From the NCBI RefSeq assembly GCF_000302535.1, contig NC_018708.1, positions 1,240,001-1,304,000 on the forward strand: 64,000 nucleotides of DNA, given 5' to 3'. Below the pieces are notes generated by a model that was not told the DNA's origin, did no database searches, and worked only from the letters and a program-made list of their open reading frames with translations. Positions 29,625 to 42,312 of this stretch are shown here, in pieces. The translations under genes and the position numbers were made by a program. Source of the DNA: Acidovorax sp. KKS102. Lineage in GTDB: Bacteria > Pseudomonadota > Gammaproteobacteria > Burkholderiales > Burkholderiaceae_C. Within the stretch, counting starts at the first letter, position 1. Every line of letters begins with the position of its first letter.

Positions 29625-29720
29625 GGCATTTGTACCTCTGTAAGAGAGTCACTGCAGCGCTGGCTGCAGCGAGCCTGGAAAAGATCAGGACCCAGACATT
29701 CGCCCGGGTTCTTTACTGGA

Positions 29721-33244
<3,524 letters not shown>

Positions 33245-33258
33245 GTGCAGCTCCTTCA

Positions 33259-34782
33259 TCAGTGGTCGTGGCTGGCGCCGGCTTTGCCCAGCTCCGCTTT
33301 GACAACAAAGCTATTGGTGGCTGCGTAGCGATCTCCGGCCTTGAGGCCACCTTTCACCTCCACCATGCGACCGTCGCTGCGTCCCAGCTCCAGGGGCCGC
33401 GCCTCCAGGCTCTCGCCATAGCGGCCGAACACCACTTTCCAGTCCCGCAGGTCCTGCACCGCCTGAGCGGAGACTGCAACCGGCACTTCCTTCTCTTCCA
33501 GCAGCACTTCCACCGTGACGGGCAGACCGGGCCTCCACAGTCCCTTGGGGTTGGGCAGCGTGGTGCGAACCATTGCGCTGCGTGTTTGTTCGCCGACGAG
33601 CGCGCTGATGTAGGTCACCTTGCTCGTCGCGGTGGCCTCAAACGCATTGGCCCGCACCTGGGTCGGCTGGCCCACAGCCAAACCGCCAAGGTCCTGGCTC
33701 GATACCGGAGCCTCCACCCAGACAGAAGACAAATCCGAGACTGTGAAGACAGCACTGTCCTCTTTGACGGCTTCGCCCAGCGAGATGCGCTTCTCTGTTA
33801 CGACGCCGTCAATGGGCGAGCGCAACTCGTATCGGGTGAGACCACCGCTTGCCGCATCGCCGCCCAGGGACGCTGACTTGCTCTGGGCACTTTGCGCGGC
33901 AATCGCCGCTTCTTGCATGGCGGACCGCGCGCTGAGCATGTCCTGCTCAGCGGTGATTTTTTCTTCCCAGAGCTTTTTTTCGCGTTCGTACGTTGTGCGC
34001 GCGAGGGACAGGCGCTGCTGTGCGGCCAGCAGCTCGGCGCGCTGGTCTGCAAGTACCTGGCTGCTGAGAATGGCCATCACCTGGCCTTTGCGGACCGTAT
34101 CTCCCGCGCTGACCAGCACCTGCTCAACGAGTCCTGCCAGGCGCGGAACCATCTGCACGGTCCGGTCGCTGTTGTACTTGACCTCGCCCAAGAGGCGCAG
34201 GGTGGTACCAATCTTGGCCGGGCCTGCTACTCCCAATTCAACACCGGCTGATTTGAGCTGATCGTCAGACATCGCGATCCGCGCCTCCACCTGCTCGTAC
34301 CCCAGCTCGTGGGTTTTTCCCGCGTAGGTGGCGGCAACCTTGACTTCGAATGAATGGGGTTCCTCCACCACCGCGTCTCCGAGCAAGTAGTCCTTCTCCT
34401 TGCGGAACGTGAAGGCCTGCGGCGGCTGCCCCAGCCGCAGCAAGCTCAGCTGGATCTGGCTCTGGGCGGGGTCGATGGGCTTGCCGCCCAGATAGGTGTA
34501 AAGCCGAAACTGAGGCTCCACTCCGGTCTCGAAGATGGTGACTTCCACGGCGTAATCACCGGATTTCAGGAGCTTGCCGCCGTGGGGGCCCTTGGCGGGC
34601 TTTTCGGCTTCAGCATGTTTGTCGTCATCCTTGTGTGCCTCGCCAGCTTCTGCTTCCTGGTGGCCGTGCTCGTCACCACCGCTGGAACTCTTCTTCCCAC
34701 TGACGATGAAGGCCCCGAGAACGAGGGTAACGATGAGGACGGCCGCGATGGCCAGCCATTGCTTCTTGGGTTTGGTAGTCAT
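33259..34782 (-). CDS. czcB: CzcB-type periplasmic adaptor
   Basis: A 507-residue membrane-fusion protein: N-terminal helix, a His/Asp/Glu-rich stretch (DEHGHQEAEAGEAHKDDDKH) typical for CzcB metal handling, a beta-barrel domain, a coiled-coil hairpin (AAQQRLSLARTTYEREKKLWEE) and barrel segments (LSSVWVEAPVSSQDLG). The ATG at 34782 with CCGGAG upstream is used; an upstream GTG at 34809 is less likely. The start overlaps nothing but lies 17 bp from the czcC stop, consistent with an operon. Confidence 0.93.
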   Translation of the reverse strand: MTTKPKKQWLAIAAVLIVTLVLGAFIVSGKKSSSGGDEHGHQEAEAGEAHKDDDKHAEAEKPAKGPHGGKLLKSGDYAVEVTIFETGVEPQFRLYTYLGGKPIDPAQSQIQLSLLRLGQPPQAFTFRKEKDYLLGDAVVEEPHSFEVKVAATYAGKTHELGYEQVEARIAMSDDQLKSAGVELGVAGPAKIGTTLRLLGEVKYNSDRTVQMVPRLAGLVEQVLVSAGDTVRKGQVMAILSSQVLADQRAELLAAQQRLSLARTTYEREKKLWEEKITAEQDMLSARSAMQEAAIAAQSAQSKSASLGGDAASGGLTRYELRSPIDGVVTEKRISLGEAVKEDSAVFTVSDLSSVWVEAPVSSQDLGGLAVGQPTQVRANAFEATATSKVTYISALVGEQTRSAMVRTTLPNPKGLWRPGLPVTVEVLLEEKEVPVAVSAQAVQDLRDWKVVFGRYGESLEARPLELGRSDGRMVEVKGGLKAGDRYAATNSFVVKAELGKAGASHDH

Positions 34783-34798
34783 GAATGTGCTCCGGAGT

Positions 34799-36082
34799 TC
34801 AACGCGCACTGGTCAGCGCGTCAGTGCCCAAAATTCGATGGAGTTCGGCGCTTGCGCGATGGGCTTCTGCAAGGGCTTTGAGGTACTGGCTGCGCGCCTG
34901 GAGAAGCGTGCGCTGGGCGTCCAATGCCTCCAAGAAACTGAACTTTCCCAGCTCGAACCCTTTGGTGGCGGCGTCATAGGCCGACTGGGCTCCGGGAACG
35001 ACATCCGCAGCAAGCGACTGTGCTTCCGCGCGGGCACTGGACAGGCGTTCACGCGCCTGGAGCGCCTCACTTTCCAGCTGCATGCGCGTGGATGCCAGTT
35101 CCAAGCGCGCCTTGTCTTCGCGCTTGAGGGCTTCCAGGATGTTGCCTTCGTTGCGGTCAAACAAGGGAAGCGGGATCGATAGTCCGATCACCGCCTGGGT
35201 ACGGCCTTGCTCCTGATCGCGTTTGGCGCCCAGGCTGACCGTGATGTCCGAGATGCGCCGTGCGTTCTCCACGGCGGTAAGGGCTTGCCGGCGTCGAACT
35301 TCCATCTCTGCGCGCTGCAACGCGGGCGATTGATCCAGCTGTGCCTGAAACCCCTCATAGTTCTGGATCGGAGGCAAATCGTCGAGCCGACCTTCCAGTA
35401 CAAGGGGCCCCAGGGGACTGCCCATTGCGCTTGCAAGGCGCGCACGGGCGGCACTGGATTCCGAACGGGCTTGCGCCAGTTCAATGCGCACATTGGCCTC
35501 GGCAACCTTGGCCTTGGTTTCTTCGACAGGAGACAATTTGCCAGCTTTCACGCGCTGCGATGTCGCCAGGCTTGACCTCTGGGACAACTCCAGCGCCGCC
35601 TCGGCGAGACGCAGACGCTCCTGGATGGTGAGCACGTCAAAGAATGCCGTCACTACCGCTGCGGCAATGGCATGGCGGCGCGCAGACAGGTCTGCCCGGG
35701 CTAGCTCGGCGGCCCTCTCAGCCGCCGTCATACGGGCCTGCCGCTTGCCACCCAGCTCTATGGGCTGATTGATCTGCACTGTGGTCGTGCGCGATGGGCT
35801 TTTGGTGCCTTCTTGTGTGAAGGACAACTCGGGATTGGGGCGTGCGCGGGCCTGAAGGCTCGCGCCGCCCAGCGCTTGCACTTCAGCATCGGCAACGGCC
35901 AGTTCGGGATGGTGCGCCAGCGCCTGCTCTACAGCCTGCCGAAGGGAGAGTTGCCCCATGCCCAAGCTTGGCCGCTCAGGTATTTGAACTACTGCAGGTG
36001 CAGATATTGGGGGAGTGCCCTGGGCAAATGCCACGGGCACAAGAAAAGCCGCTCCCAAGAACGGCAACAAAGGGTATCGCAT
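34799..36082 (-). CDS. czcC: CzcC-type outer-membrane factor
   Basis: A 427-residue TolC-family outer-membrane channel with signal peptide (MRYPLLPFLGAAFLVPVAFAQ) and two helical repeats with long coiled coils (RQAVEQALAHHPELAVADAEVQ, LEALKREDKARLELASTR). Length and position before czcB fit CzcC. It has no lipobox. It follows czcI by 83 bp. Confidence 0.93.
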   Translation of the reverse strand: MRYPLLPFLGAAFLVPVAFAQGTPPISAPAVVQIPERPSLGMGQLSLRQAVEQALAHHPELAVADAEVQALGGASLQARARPNPELSFTQEGTKSPSRTTTVQINQPIELGGKRQARMTAAERAAELARADLSARRHAIAAAVVTAFFDVLTIQERLRLAEAALELSQRSSLATSQRVKAGKLSPVEETKAKVAEANVRIELAQARSESSAARARLASAMGSPLGPLVLEGRLDDLPPIQNYEGFQAQLDQSPALQRAEMEVRRRQALTAVENARRISDITVSLGAKRDQEQGRTQAVIGLSIPLPLFDRNEGNILEALKREDKARLELASTRMQLESEALQARERLSSARAEAQSLAADVVPGAQSAYDAATKGFELGKFSFLEALDAQRTLLQARSQYLKALAEAHRASAELHRILGTDALTSAR

Positions 36083-36165
36083 CGAATTCTCCGCTGATCA
36101 CTGAAACAGGAGGAATTCGGCGAGATGGGGGGCGACGCTCGCCCCCTTGCTAGGTCAAGAAGCGT

Positions 36166-36564
36166 TCAAACATGCCCAGGCCCTTCCCGCCGAAGAGTTT
36201 CAGCGAGGGCCTTGGGAGGGCGTTCGAGTCCTGATGTCGTTGCTGTGGAGAAATCCACGCTCAGCTCAGGCGGGGATACGGAGACAGTCCCCACGAGGAA
36301 TGGCTGCACGAAGAGTGAGGGGAATGGGTAGGCACCCGGCAGATGATGGTGGTCCGCATTCACTGAACCACCAAGGGACTCCCCATCGAGGGAGACATGA
36401 TCGCTTCCCGGTTCGGCGGACGCATCTTCCACGTGCTCCGCTTCATGGTGGCCCCAGTGCGACGTGCCTTCTAATTGCTCATGGATGCAGGTTGCTGCCG
36501 CCGCGCTCCAGGAAAACTGGAAGGGCAGCAGCACCATCAGGCAGATGAGGAAGGCGCGGCGCAT
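36166..36564 (-). CDS. czcI: CzcI-type periplasmic protein
   Basis: A 132-residue protein whose start (MRRAFLICLMVLLPFQFSW..AAATCIHE) matches the CzcI family; the mature part has His clusters (HWGHHEAEH, NADHHHLPGAYPF). CzcI is a small metal-regulated protein upstream of czcCBA in Cupriavidus, with an incompletely known regulatory role. It is 41 bp downstream of the DUF4148 gene. Confidence 0.86.
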   Translation of the reverse strand: MRRAFLICLMVLLPFQFSWSAAAATCIHEQLEGTSHWGHHEAEHVEDASAEPGSDHVSLDGESLGGSVNADHHHLPGAYPFPSLFVQPFLVGTVSVSPPELSVDFSTATTSGLERPPKALAETLRREGPGHV

Positions 36565-36605
36565 CGGGGCGAGTGTACCTGTCGGTGATCACTGCATGCC
36601 AATGC

Positions 36606-36944
36606 TCAGCCGCCTGCGCCGTACATTTCCTGCAGGCGCTGCTTTTCGGCAGCGGACATGCCCAGGTACTCTTGCTGCACTTGGTCACGAGTTTTGGCTG
36701 GGCCGGTTGCCTTGATGGGCAGCGCCCCCCCACGCGACAGGACCGCCAGTGTTCCATCCTTGCGTGCGGCTTCCACGGACTGCATCACTTCACCACGGGA
36801 TTTGGTGCTTTGAACATGATCAGGGTGTGTGGTGTAGCCGACTTCACCACCCGTGGGGTGATACAGCGACGAGGCAGAGGCCAGGCCAGGGGCGACGATC
36901 ATCAGGGCGGCCAGTGAAAAATCTAGGGATTTACGAGTAGTCAT
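36606..36944 (-). CDS. DUF4148-type small secreted protein
   Basis: A 112-residue product with a signal peptide (LAALMIVAPGLASA), SLYHPTGGEVGYTTHPDH after cleavage, and AKTRDQVQQEYL, the DUF4148 pattern also seen at 1-309. First gene of the czc operon, divergent from the response regulator with a CusR/CzcR-like box between them. Function unknown. Confidence 0.78.
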   Translation of the reverse strand: MTTRKSLDFSLAALMIVAPGLASASSLYHPTGGEVGYTTHPDHVQSTKSRGEVMQSVEAARKDGTLAVLSRGGALPIKATGPAKTRDQVQQEYLGMSAAEKQRLQEMYGAGG

Positions 36945-37051
36945 GGGTGCGTCTCTTGGTTCAAGTGAGCCTTTGGCGACTTGCCTCGGCTATGCCTTTC
37001 GACATGGAGTGCACTTTAGAAAGCGGCCCACGACACTGCGCCAACAGCCAG

Positions 37052-37067
37052 ATGACAAATTCGTAAT
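37052..37067. promoter_or_regulatory. CusR/CzcR-like box between czc operon and regulator genes
   Basis: ATGACAAATTCGTAAT resembles the dyad TGACAANNTTGTCA bound by CusR/CopR/CzcR-type response regulators, with two mismatches in the right arm. It lies in the divergent gap between DUF4148 (36944) and the response regulator (37102). Assignment is by consensus only. Confidence 0.5.
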
Positions 37068-37101
37068 CTACGGACGCCCCACATTCTTCGAGAATCGGCG
37101 T

Positions 37102-37788
37102 ATGAAAATTCTTCTCATCGAAGACGAAGTGAAGCTGGCCGAATACCTGCGAAAGGGTCTTGGGGAAGTCGGTTACGTGGTGGATGTTGCGCACAACGGG
37201 GTAGACGGTTTGCACATGGCGCTGGAAGGCGGACATGACCTGCTTGTGCTCGACGCCATGCTGCCGGGCATCGACGGCTTCAGCTTGCTGACCGCTTTTC
37301 GTAAATCCAGGCAGACACCGGTACTGATGCTGACGGCCCGGGTCAGCGTGGAGGACCGGGTACTGGGACTGCAAACCGGCGCAGACGATTACCTGGTCAA
37401 GCCCTTTGCGTTTTCCGAACTGAATGCCCGCATCCAGGTCCTGCTCAGGCGTACCCAGGGCGCGAGGGACACATCCGAACCCGCGCAGCTGCGCCTGGCT
37501 GACCTCGAAGTGGACTTGGTACGGCGCAAAGCCTCCAGGAGTGGCCAACGGCTGGATCTGACATCCAAGGAGTTCCTGCTTTTGACGCTGTTCCTACGGC
37601 GCAACGGTGAGGTGCTGTCTCGCACCGAGATTGCCGAACAGGTGTGGGACATGAACTTCGACAGTGACACGAACGTTGTGGAGGTCGCGATACGTCGCCT
37701 GCGCAGCAAGTTGGACGTTCCTTTTGAGAGACCACTGCTTCACACCATCAGGGGCATGGGCTACGTCATGGAAGAGCGCAACGCATGA
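37102..37788 (+). CDS. czcR: OmpR-family heavy-metal response regulator (CzcR/CopR-like)
   Basis: A 228-residue DNA-binding regulator. The receiver has acidic residues EDE (near 9-11), phosphorylatable Asp in VLDAMLPGIDG (near 51), LTAR and KPFAFSEL; the C-terminal winged helix (LDLTSKEFLLLTLFLRRNGEVL) and end (TIRGMGYVME) are OmpR-type, with CopR/CzcR-like sequence. ATG at 37102; upstream extension overlaps the operator. Its stop overlaps the kinase start (ATGA). It most likely controls the divergent czc operon, and perhaps cus, whose own kinase is destroyed. Confidence 0.88.
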   Translation: MKILLIEDEVKLAEYLRKGLGEVGYVVDVAHNGVDGLHMALEGGHDLLVLDAMLPGIDGFSLLTAFRKSRQTPVLMLTARVSVEDRVLGLQTGADDYLVKPFAFSELNARIQVLLRRTQGARDTSEPAQLRLADLEVDLVRRKASRSGQRLDLTSKEFLLLTLFLRRNGEVLSRTEIAEQVWDMNFDSDTNVVEVAIRRLRSKLDVPFERPLLHTIRGMGYVMEERNA

Positions 37789-39119
37789 AGGTACTGGACC
37801 GCCATCGGTCGTTGCGCCAGCGGCTGTCGTGGTGGCTGGCGCTGCAGAGTTTTGCCGGACTCGGGTTGGTCTGTCTGGCCGTCTACTTGGTGACGGAGTT
37901 CAATTTTCGTGACCGCCAGGAGGAAACGCTGGCGCAAAAGGAGAACGTTATCCGGAACCTTCTGGCGGATGGCAAGGAGCACCGGGATTCGGAGGACCTG
38001 ACTCACAAGCTCGATGACTTTCTGGTGGGGCACGGGGATCTTTCTCTCGAAGTTCTGCAGTCCGACGCAGTTGTGCTCTACACGCACACTCGGAACCAGA
38101 ACTCGCATACAGTGCTGCGCCAACGGCAATTCGAAGTGGCACAAGTCGATGGCTTGGCGTCAAGGGTATTGCGCGTGCAGCTGTCGCTGGACATACAAAC
38201 CGACAACCAGTTGCTGCATCGGCTCGCAGTCACTTTGCTCGTGGCTGCAATTGGGGGCGCGATCGTGGTGTCGCTGGGAGGATTTTCCCTGGTCAACCTC
38301 GGGCTGGCGCCAGTGCGAAGGCTTGCCAGTCAAACACGTGCACTGTCTGCGGATAGCCTGCATCAGCGGCTCGACGGCGGAGAGCAACCCCTTGAACTCG
38401 TGCCACTAATTGACCAGTTCAATGCACTGTTGGCACGCATCGAGAAGGCCTATTCACAGATGGAGGGCTTCAATGCGGATGTGGCGCACGAGTTGTGCAC
38501 ACCGCTGGCCACGCTGATTGCCAACAATGAATTGGCACTCCGGCACCCCGACCAAGCGGACATGCAGGAGGTCATCGCATCCAATCTGGAGGAGCTGCAT
38601 CGCCTGACGGGCATTGTCAACGACATGCTGTTTCTATCCCAGGCGGATCGCGGTGTGGGTGCGCGCCGTGCACCAGTGTCAAGCCTTGCGTCGTTGGCTG
38701 CGGACGTTCTGGACTACCACGAGGCGTCGCTGGCTGAGGCGGGACTCACGGCCAAGGTGGTAGGAGACGTGCAAGGCGCCTTCGACGCTCCTCTGCTGCG
38801 TCGGGCGTTGTCCAACCTGCTGGGAAATGCCACGCGGTACGCAAGGCCGGGTTCGATTGTTCAAGTGGGTTTCAAGGCGATGGAAGAGGACCGTGTGCTC
38901 ATCACCGTCACCAACTGCGGCGACATGATTGACCCCGAGATACTTCCGCATTTTTTTGATCGATTCTTCCGCGCCGATCCAGCCCGCAGCCATGGGCAAA
39001 GCAACCATGGGCTCGGCCTGGCCATCGTTGGTGCAATTGCCCGCATGCACCAGGGCAAGCCCGTCGCATGGTCAGACAGTGGGGTGACAAGCGTTGGTAT
39101 GGAGATCAGCGCCAATTGA
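37785..39119 (+). CDS. czcS: Heavy-metal sensor histidine kinase with altered H-box
   Basis: A 444-residue kinase: two membrane helices flanking a periplasmic sensor of about 120 residues, HAMP segment (LVNLGLAPVRRLASQTRAL), dimerisation domain, and an HATPase domain with N-box (LLRRALSNLLGNATRYA) and G-box (NHGLGLAIVGAIARMHQG). The phospho-acceptor is AHELCTPL (His near 236), Cys replacing the usual Arg. The His is intact, so activity is plausible. Start is in an ATGA overlap with czcR. Czc/Cus type cannot be fixed without search. Confidence 0.87.
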   Translation: MKVLDRHRSLRQRLSWWLALQSFAGLGLVCLAVYLVTEFNFRDRQEETLAQKENVIRNLLADGKEHRDSEDLTHKLDDFLVGHGDLSLEVLQSDAVVLYTHTRNQNSHTVLRQRQFEVAQVDGLASRVLRVQLSLDIQTDNQLLHRLAVTLLVAAIGGAIVVSLGGFSLVNLGLAPVRRLASQTRALSADSLHQRLDGGEQPLELVPLIDQFNALLARIEKAYSQMEGFNADVAHELCTPLATLIANNELALRHPDQADMQEVIASNLEELHRLTGIVNDMLFLSQADRGVGARRAPVSSLASLAADVLDYHEASLAEAGLTAKVVGDVQGAFDAPLLRRALSNLLGNATRYARPGSIVQVGFKAMEEDRVLITVTNCGDMIDPEILPHFFDRFFRADPARSHGQSNHGLGLAIVGAIARMHQGKPVAWSDSGVTSVGMEISAN

Positions 39120-39200
39120 TGCCGGTCACCCTGCCTGACTGTTTGTGGGCCGCATCATAGCGAGGGCAGCTGAAGCCCAGCATCTTCGGCTTGTGCTCAC

Positions 39201-40445
39201 TCATGCTTTTTCAGCAGCGAGTGTTTCGTTCATCCGCACAGCAGCGATCACACCTGACAGCAAGGTGATGGCCGCGACCAACCACACTGCGGCGGCCAAC
39301 CCAAAAAGGTCCGCCGTGATACCCGCCAGGAGCGCGCCGACCGCGTAGCCCAGATCGCGCCAGAGCCGGTACACACCCACCGCAGACGCGCGCCAGGCAG
39401 GATGGGCTACATCTCCGATGGCCGCCAGCAAGGTGGGATAGACCATTGCAGTGCCGAGCCCGAGAAGGACTGCGCCAAAGCCGAATCCCAGAAAGCCTGC
39501 ACTCAGCGCGGTGACGGCAACACCCACCGCCTGCACCCACATTCCCCAAACGATCAGTTGTTTGCGTCCGATGCGATCAGACAGCGCTCCCGTGAAAATC
39601 TGCGCCATTCCCCAGACAGCCGGGTAGATTGCGGCGAGCGTGCCAATCTGCGCCAAGCTCATGCCAGCAGCGGCAAAAACCAGGGGAAACAGGCCCCAGG
39701 CCATGCCATCGTTGAGGTTGTTGACGAGGCCTGCCTGGCTGATGCTGGAGAGGTTTTTGTCGGTCAGAGAGGCGCGGCGGAAGATGTCCCCCTGGCTGGG
39801 CAGTGCCACATCGTGGCCGGCATGGTGCGTGCGCACTTCTTGGGCCACATAGTGCCGGGTCTCGCGGACCGCCAGCACCGAGAGCGCCAGGCCAAACAGG
39901 ACATAGGCCACACCAAGGTAGAAAGGTTGCGGGCGCAGCCCGTAGTGGGAGGCTAGCCAGCCGGTGGCGAGCGCACTGCCCGCCACTGCGAAGTACCCAG
40001 AAAACTCATTGAGACCCATCGCAAGGCCACGCTGCTTGGGCCCCACAAGATCAATCTTCATGATGACGGTGGTAGACCAAGTGAGGCCCTGGCTCACCCC
40101 CAGCAGCACATTGGCCGCGACGATCCAGTTCCAATCGGGCGCCCACATCAGCATAAAGGGCACAGGGGCTGCAACAAGCCATCCAGCCACCAGGACATGT
40201 TTGCGGCCATAGCGGTCGGAAAGTCGTCCCGCAAAGTAGTTGGTCAGCGCCTTGGTGATGCCGAAGACGACGATGAACGACAGAATCGCCGCCCGCGCCG
40301 CAATGTGGAACTCTTGCTCGGCGATGGCCGGAAGAATGCTGCGCTCCAGGCCCACCATCGCGCCGACGAAGGCATTGACCAGGACCAGCAAAGAGAACTG
40401 GCCCAGGTTTTCACGCAACCCCAGGCGGACGGTGGCCGTGTGCAT
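39201..40445 (-). CDS. MFS transporter in the ArsR-rhodanese/MBL operon
   Basis: A 414-residue protein with twelve hydrophobic segments and the MFS loop motifs (FAGRLSDRYGRKH after helix 2; GALSDRIGRKQLIVWG in the second half). A mid-protein cytoplasmic loop contains TRHYVAQEVRTHHAGHD. Substrate unknown. It starts 3 bp from the MBL hydrolase stop on the same strand, so they are likely co-transcribed. In similar clusters such transporters are linked to sulfur or metal stress. Confidence 0.85.
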   Translation of the reverse strand: MHTATVRLGLRENLGQFSLLVLVNAFVGAMVGLERSILPAIAEQEFHIAARAAILSFIVVFGITKALTNYFAGRLSDRYGRKHVLVAGWLVAAPVPFMLMWAPDWNWIVAANVLLGVSQGLTWSTTVIMKIDLVGPKQRGLAMGLNEFSGYFAVAGSALATGWLASHYGLRPQPFYLGVAYVLFGLALSVLAVRETRHYVAQEVRTHHAGHDVALPSQGDIFRRASLTDKNLSSISQAGLVNNLNDGMAWGLFPLVFAAAGMSLAQIGTLAAIYPAVWGMAQIFTGALSDRIGRKQLIVWGMWVQAVGVAVTALSAGFLGFGFGAVLLGLGTAMVYPTLLAAIGDVAHPAWRASAVGVYRLWRDLGYAVGALLAGITADLFGLAAAVWLVAAITLLSGVIAAVRMNETLAAEKA

Positions 40446-40448
40446 CGT

Positions 40449-41186
40449 TCAGCCCTCCATACCGAGGTTGAAACGCACCATCGCATCCATGGCGGCCGGT
40501 CGCGGGGGAATCTCTTGCGTCAGGAAGCTGATGAAGGCGCCGCGCTCCATGGTCAATGCCGGATTCCAGCGTTTCTCGAATCCCAGCGTTGAAGAGGGCT
40601 TGCCAGACAAGCCCGCACCACAGGCGCTGCCAGCCTGGTGCCCCGGATAGATTTCGATTTCGTCAGGGAGCGACAGAAGCTTGGTGTGCAAGGTGTCATA
40701 GAGAACACCCGCCATCTGCTGCTCCTGTCCAGCCAAGTCAGGCCGACCAATGGCGCCAACAAATAGGGTGTCACCGGTCACGACGAACCAGGGAGCCTCA
40801 CCGCGCCGCTTGTCGGTGACCAGCAGACACAGGCTGTCCGGCGTATGCCCTGGCGTGTGCAGAACCTTGACTTTGACATTGCCGACATCGAGCAGCTGTC
40901 CGTCCTGCAATGGCAGAAAGTCGTACTGCACCTGACCGTGATTGGATTCGTGCAGGCAATAGGGGGCATGAACCTTCTGGGCCAACGAACGACCACCCGA
41001 GTAATGATCGGCGTGGACATGGGTGTCGATGACGTGGGTGATTTCGACATTGGCTTCACGGGCCGCCTGCATGAACCAATCCTCGTCGCCAGCCACTACG
41101 TCGACCGCGATGGCCTTGGCCTGTCCAGCGCAGCCGAAAAAGTACGACAAGGAGGACTCCTTGGTCGCCAGTTGCTTGAAGAACAT
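40449..41186 (-). CDS. MBL-fold hydrolase, persulfide dioxygenase-like
   Basis: A 245-residue metallo-beta-lactamase-fold protein with THVHADHYSGG (near residue 56), HTPGHTPDS, VTGDTLF and YPGHQAG, the ligands of the mono-iron persulfide dioxygenases (ETHE1/Blh type). It would oxidise glutathione persulfide to sulfite. Encoded after an ArsR-rhodanese gene and before an MFS gene, the usual organisation of sulfide/persulfide operons. A generic glyoxalase-type hydrolase is the alternative. Confidence 0.83.
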   Translation of the reverse strand: MFFKQLATKESSLSYFFGCAGQAKAIAVDVVAGDEDWFMQAAREANVEITHVIDTHVHADHYSGGRSLAQKVHAPYCLHESNHGQVQYDFLPLQDGQLLDVGNVKVKVLHTPGHTPDSLCLLVTDKRRGEAPWFVVTGDTLFVGAIGRPDLAGQEQQMAGVLYDTLHTKLLSLPDEIEIYPGHQAGSACGAGLSGKPSSTLGFEKRWNPALTMERGAFISFLTQEIPPRPAAMDAMVRFNLGMEG

Positions 41187-41267
41187 AGGTGCCTCCCTAA
41201 AAAACGAGAACTTGTCGGCCTTTGCTGTCCAGGCGATCAGTTCGCTTTGAGGGCCGACTCAATGGCC

Positions 41268-41936
41268 TCACTGCGCGGAGGTTTCGATGGGCAGGCCGCT
41301 GGCAGCCCACTCGCTGACACCGTCACTGATCTTTCTGGCTACGAAGCCACGGGCGCGCAGCAGTTGCACTGCCTCGTCAGACATGAGGCAGAAAGGCCCC
41401 CGGCAGTAAGCGACGATGGTGCGATCCGCAGGCAGATCAGCCAGACGCTTTTCCAGCTCATCCAGCGGCATAGAGCGCGCAAAAGGCAAATGCCCCGCGT
41501 TGAATTCGCTGGAAGGGCGTACGTCGATCACGACGATCTCTCCGTGCCGTGCTTTTTCCAGCAGGCTCTCCCGTCCCTCCGATACCAAGGTATCCGGTTG
41601 AGACGTCATCTGCCCCAGAGCAACCCGCAGCTCGACCAAGTGCTCCTCAGCGGTCTCCCGCAGGGCGACCCACAGTTGAGACACGTCTTGACCACTGAGG
41701 CGGTAGTAGATGTGCCGACCATCGCGCCGGGTTGCCACCAGACGGGCTTCCCGCAGTGCTTTGAGATGCGCGCTGGCCAGGCGCAAGTCGATACCAGCCT
41801 GCAAGGCCAAGGTCTCGACCGATTTCTCGCTTTGGGCAAGCAGCTCCAACAGCTCTAGCCGTTTTGGGCTTGAGAGGGACTTTCCGATGCGGGCAACCTG
41901 CTCGTATAGCAGGTCTTTCAACGTTCGAGCATTCAT
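41268..41936 (-). CDS. ArsR-family regulator fused to rhodanese domain
   Basis: A 222-residue protein: N-terminal winged HTH (LSSPKRLELLELLAQSEKS, LRLASAHLKALREARLVATRRDGRHIYYRL) and C-terminal rhodanese (VVIDVRPSSEFNAGHLPFARSMPL, active site AYCRGPFCLMS with the catalytic Cys). Such fusions are thought to sense sulfane sulfur or persulfide. It heads the operon with the MBL hydrolase and MFS transporter; an AT-rich inverted repeat lies just upstream. Arsenite sensing is unlikely because the ArsR CVC motif is absent. Confidence 0.9.
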   Translation of the reverse strand: MNARTLKDLLYEQVARIGKSLSSPKRLELLELLAQSEKSVETLALQAGIDLRLASAHLKALREARLVATRRDGRHIYYRLSGQDVSQLWVALRETAEEHLVELRVALGQMTSQPDTLVSEGRESLLEKARHGEIVVIDVRPSSEFNAGHLPFARSMPLDELEKRLADLPADRTIVAYCRGPFCLMSDEAVQLLRARGFVARKISDGVSEWAASGLPIETSAQ

Positions 41937-41943
41937 GATCTTT

Positions 41944-41957
41944 TAATCCAACGATTA
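41944..41957. promoter_or_regulatory. Inverted repeat upstream of the ArsR-rhodanese gene
   Basis: TAATC (41944-41948) and GATTA (41953-41957) form a perfect 5-bp inverted repeat with 4-bp spacer, followed by further TTAGATTA AT-rich sequence. It lies just outside the start at 41936 and has the features of an ArsR/BigR-type operator. Binding is inference. Confidence 0.5.
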
Positions 41958-42312
41958 TTAGATTATATGGCGAATGCTATTTTTCAGCGGCCACAGTTCG
42001 CACTCGGGCGAGCCGATGCGAGCGTCTGGTCCCTCCCCCTTGAAAGGGTTGCAAGTGGGGAAATAGAGCGGGCGCGTTGTAGCCGGATCCGCAGATACCC
42101 CGTAACTGCCGGGGAAACACACAGGCGCGACTTCGCATGGGTTGGTTTTCTCAGCCGCGTTGGTTCTGATGAAAGTCGCGCTGGCCGCATCTGCCGAACA
42201 AAAGCCGGTCTCTGACGCCGGCGCAGTACCAATACGAAACGCGGGCCTGGTGACGGAGGAAGCCGTCGGCGTACCTTCTATTTCATTGACGTGCCACTTG
42301 TTCGTGCGGTTC
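41958..42312. other. Intergenic region, no gene recognised
   Basis: No gene or repeat recognised beyond the promoter zone of the ArsR-rhodanese gene. The following gene on the same strand is read toward this region, so a terminator would be expected but no clear hairpin was found. Confidence 0.35.
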
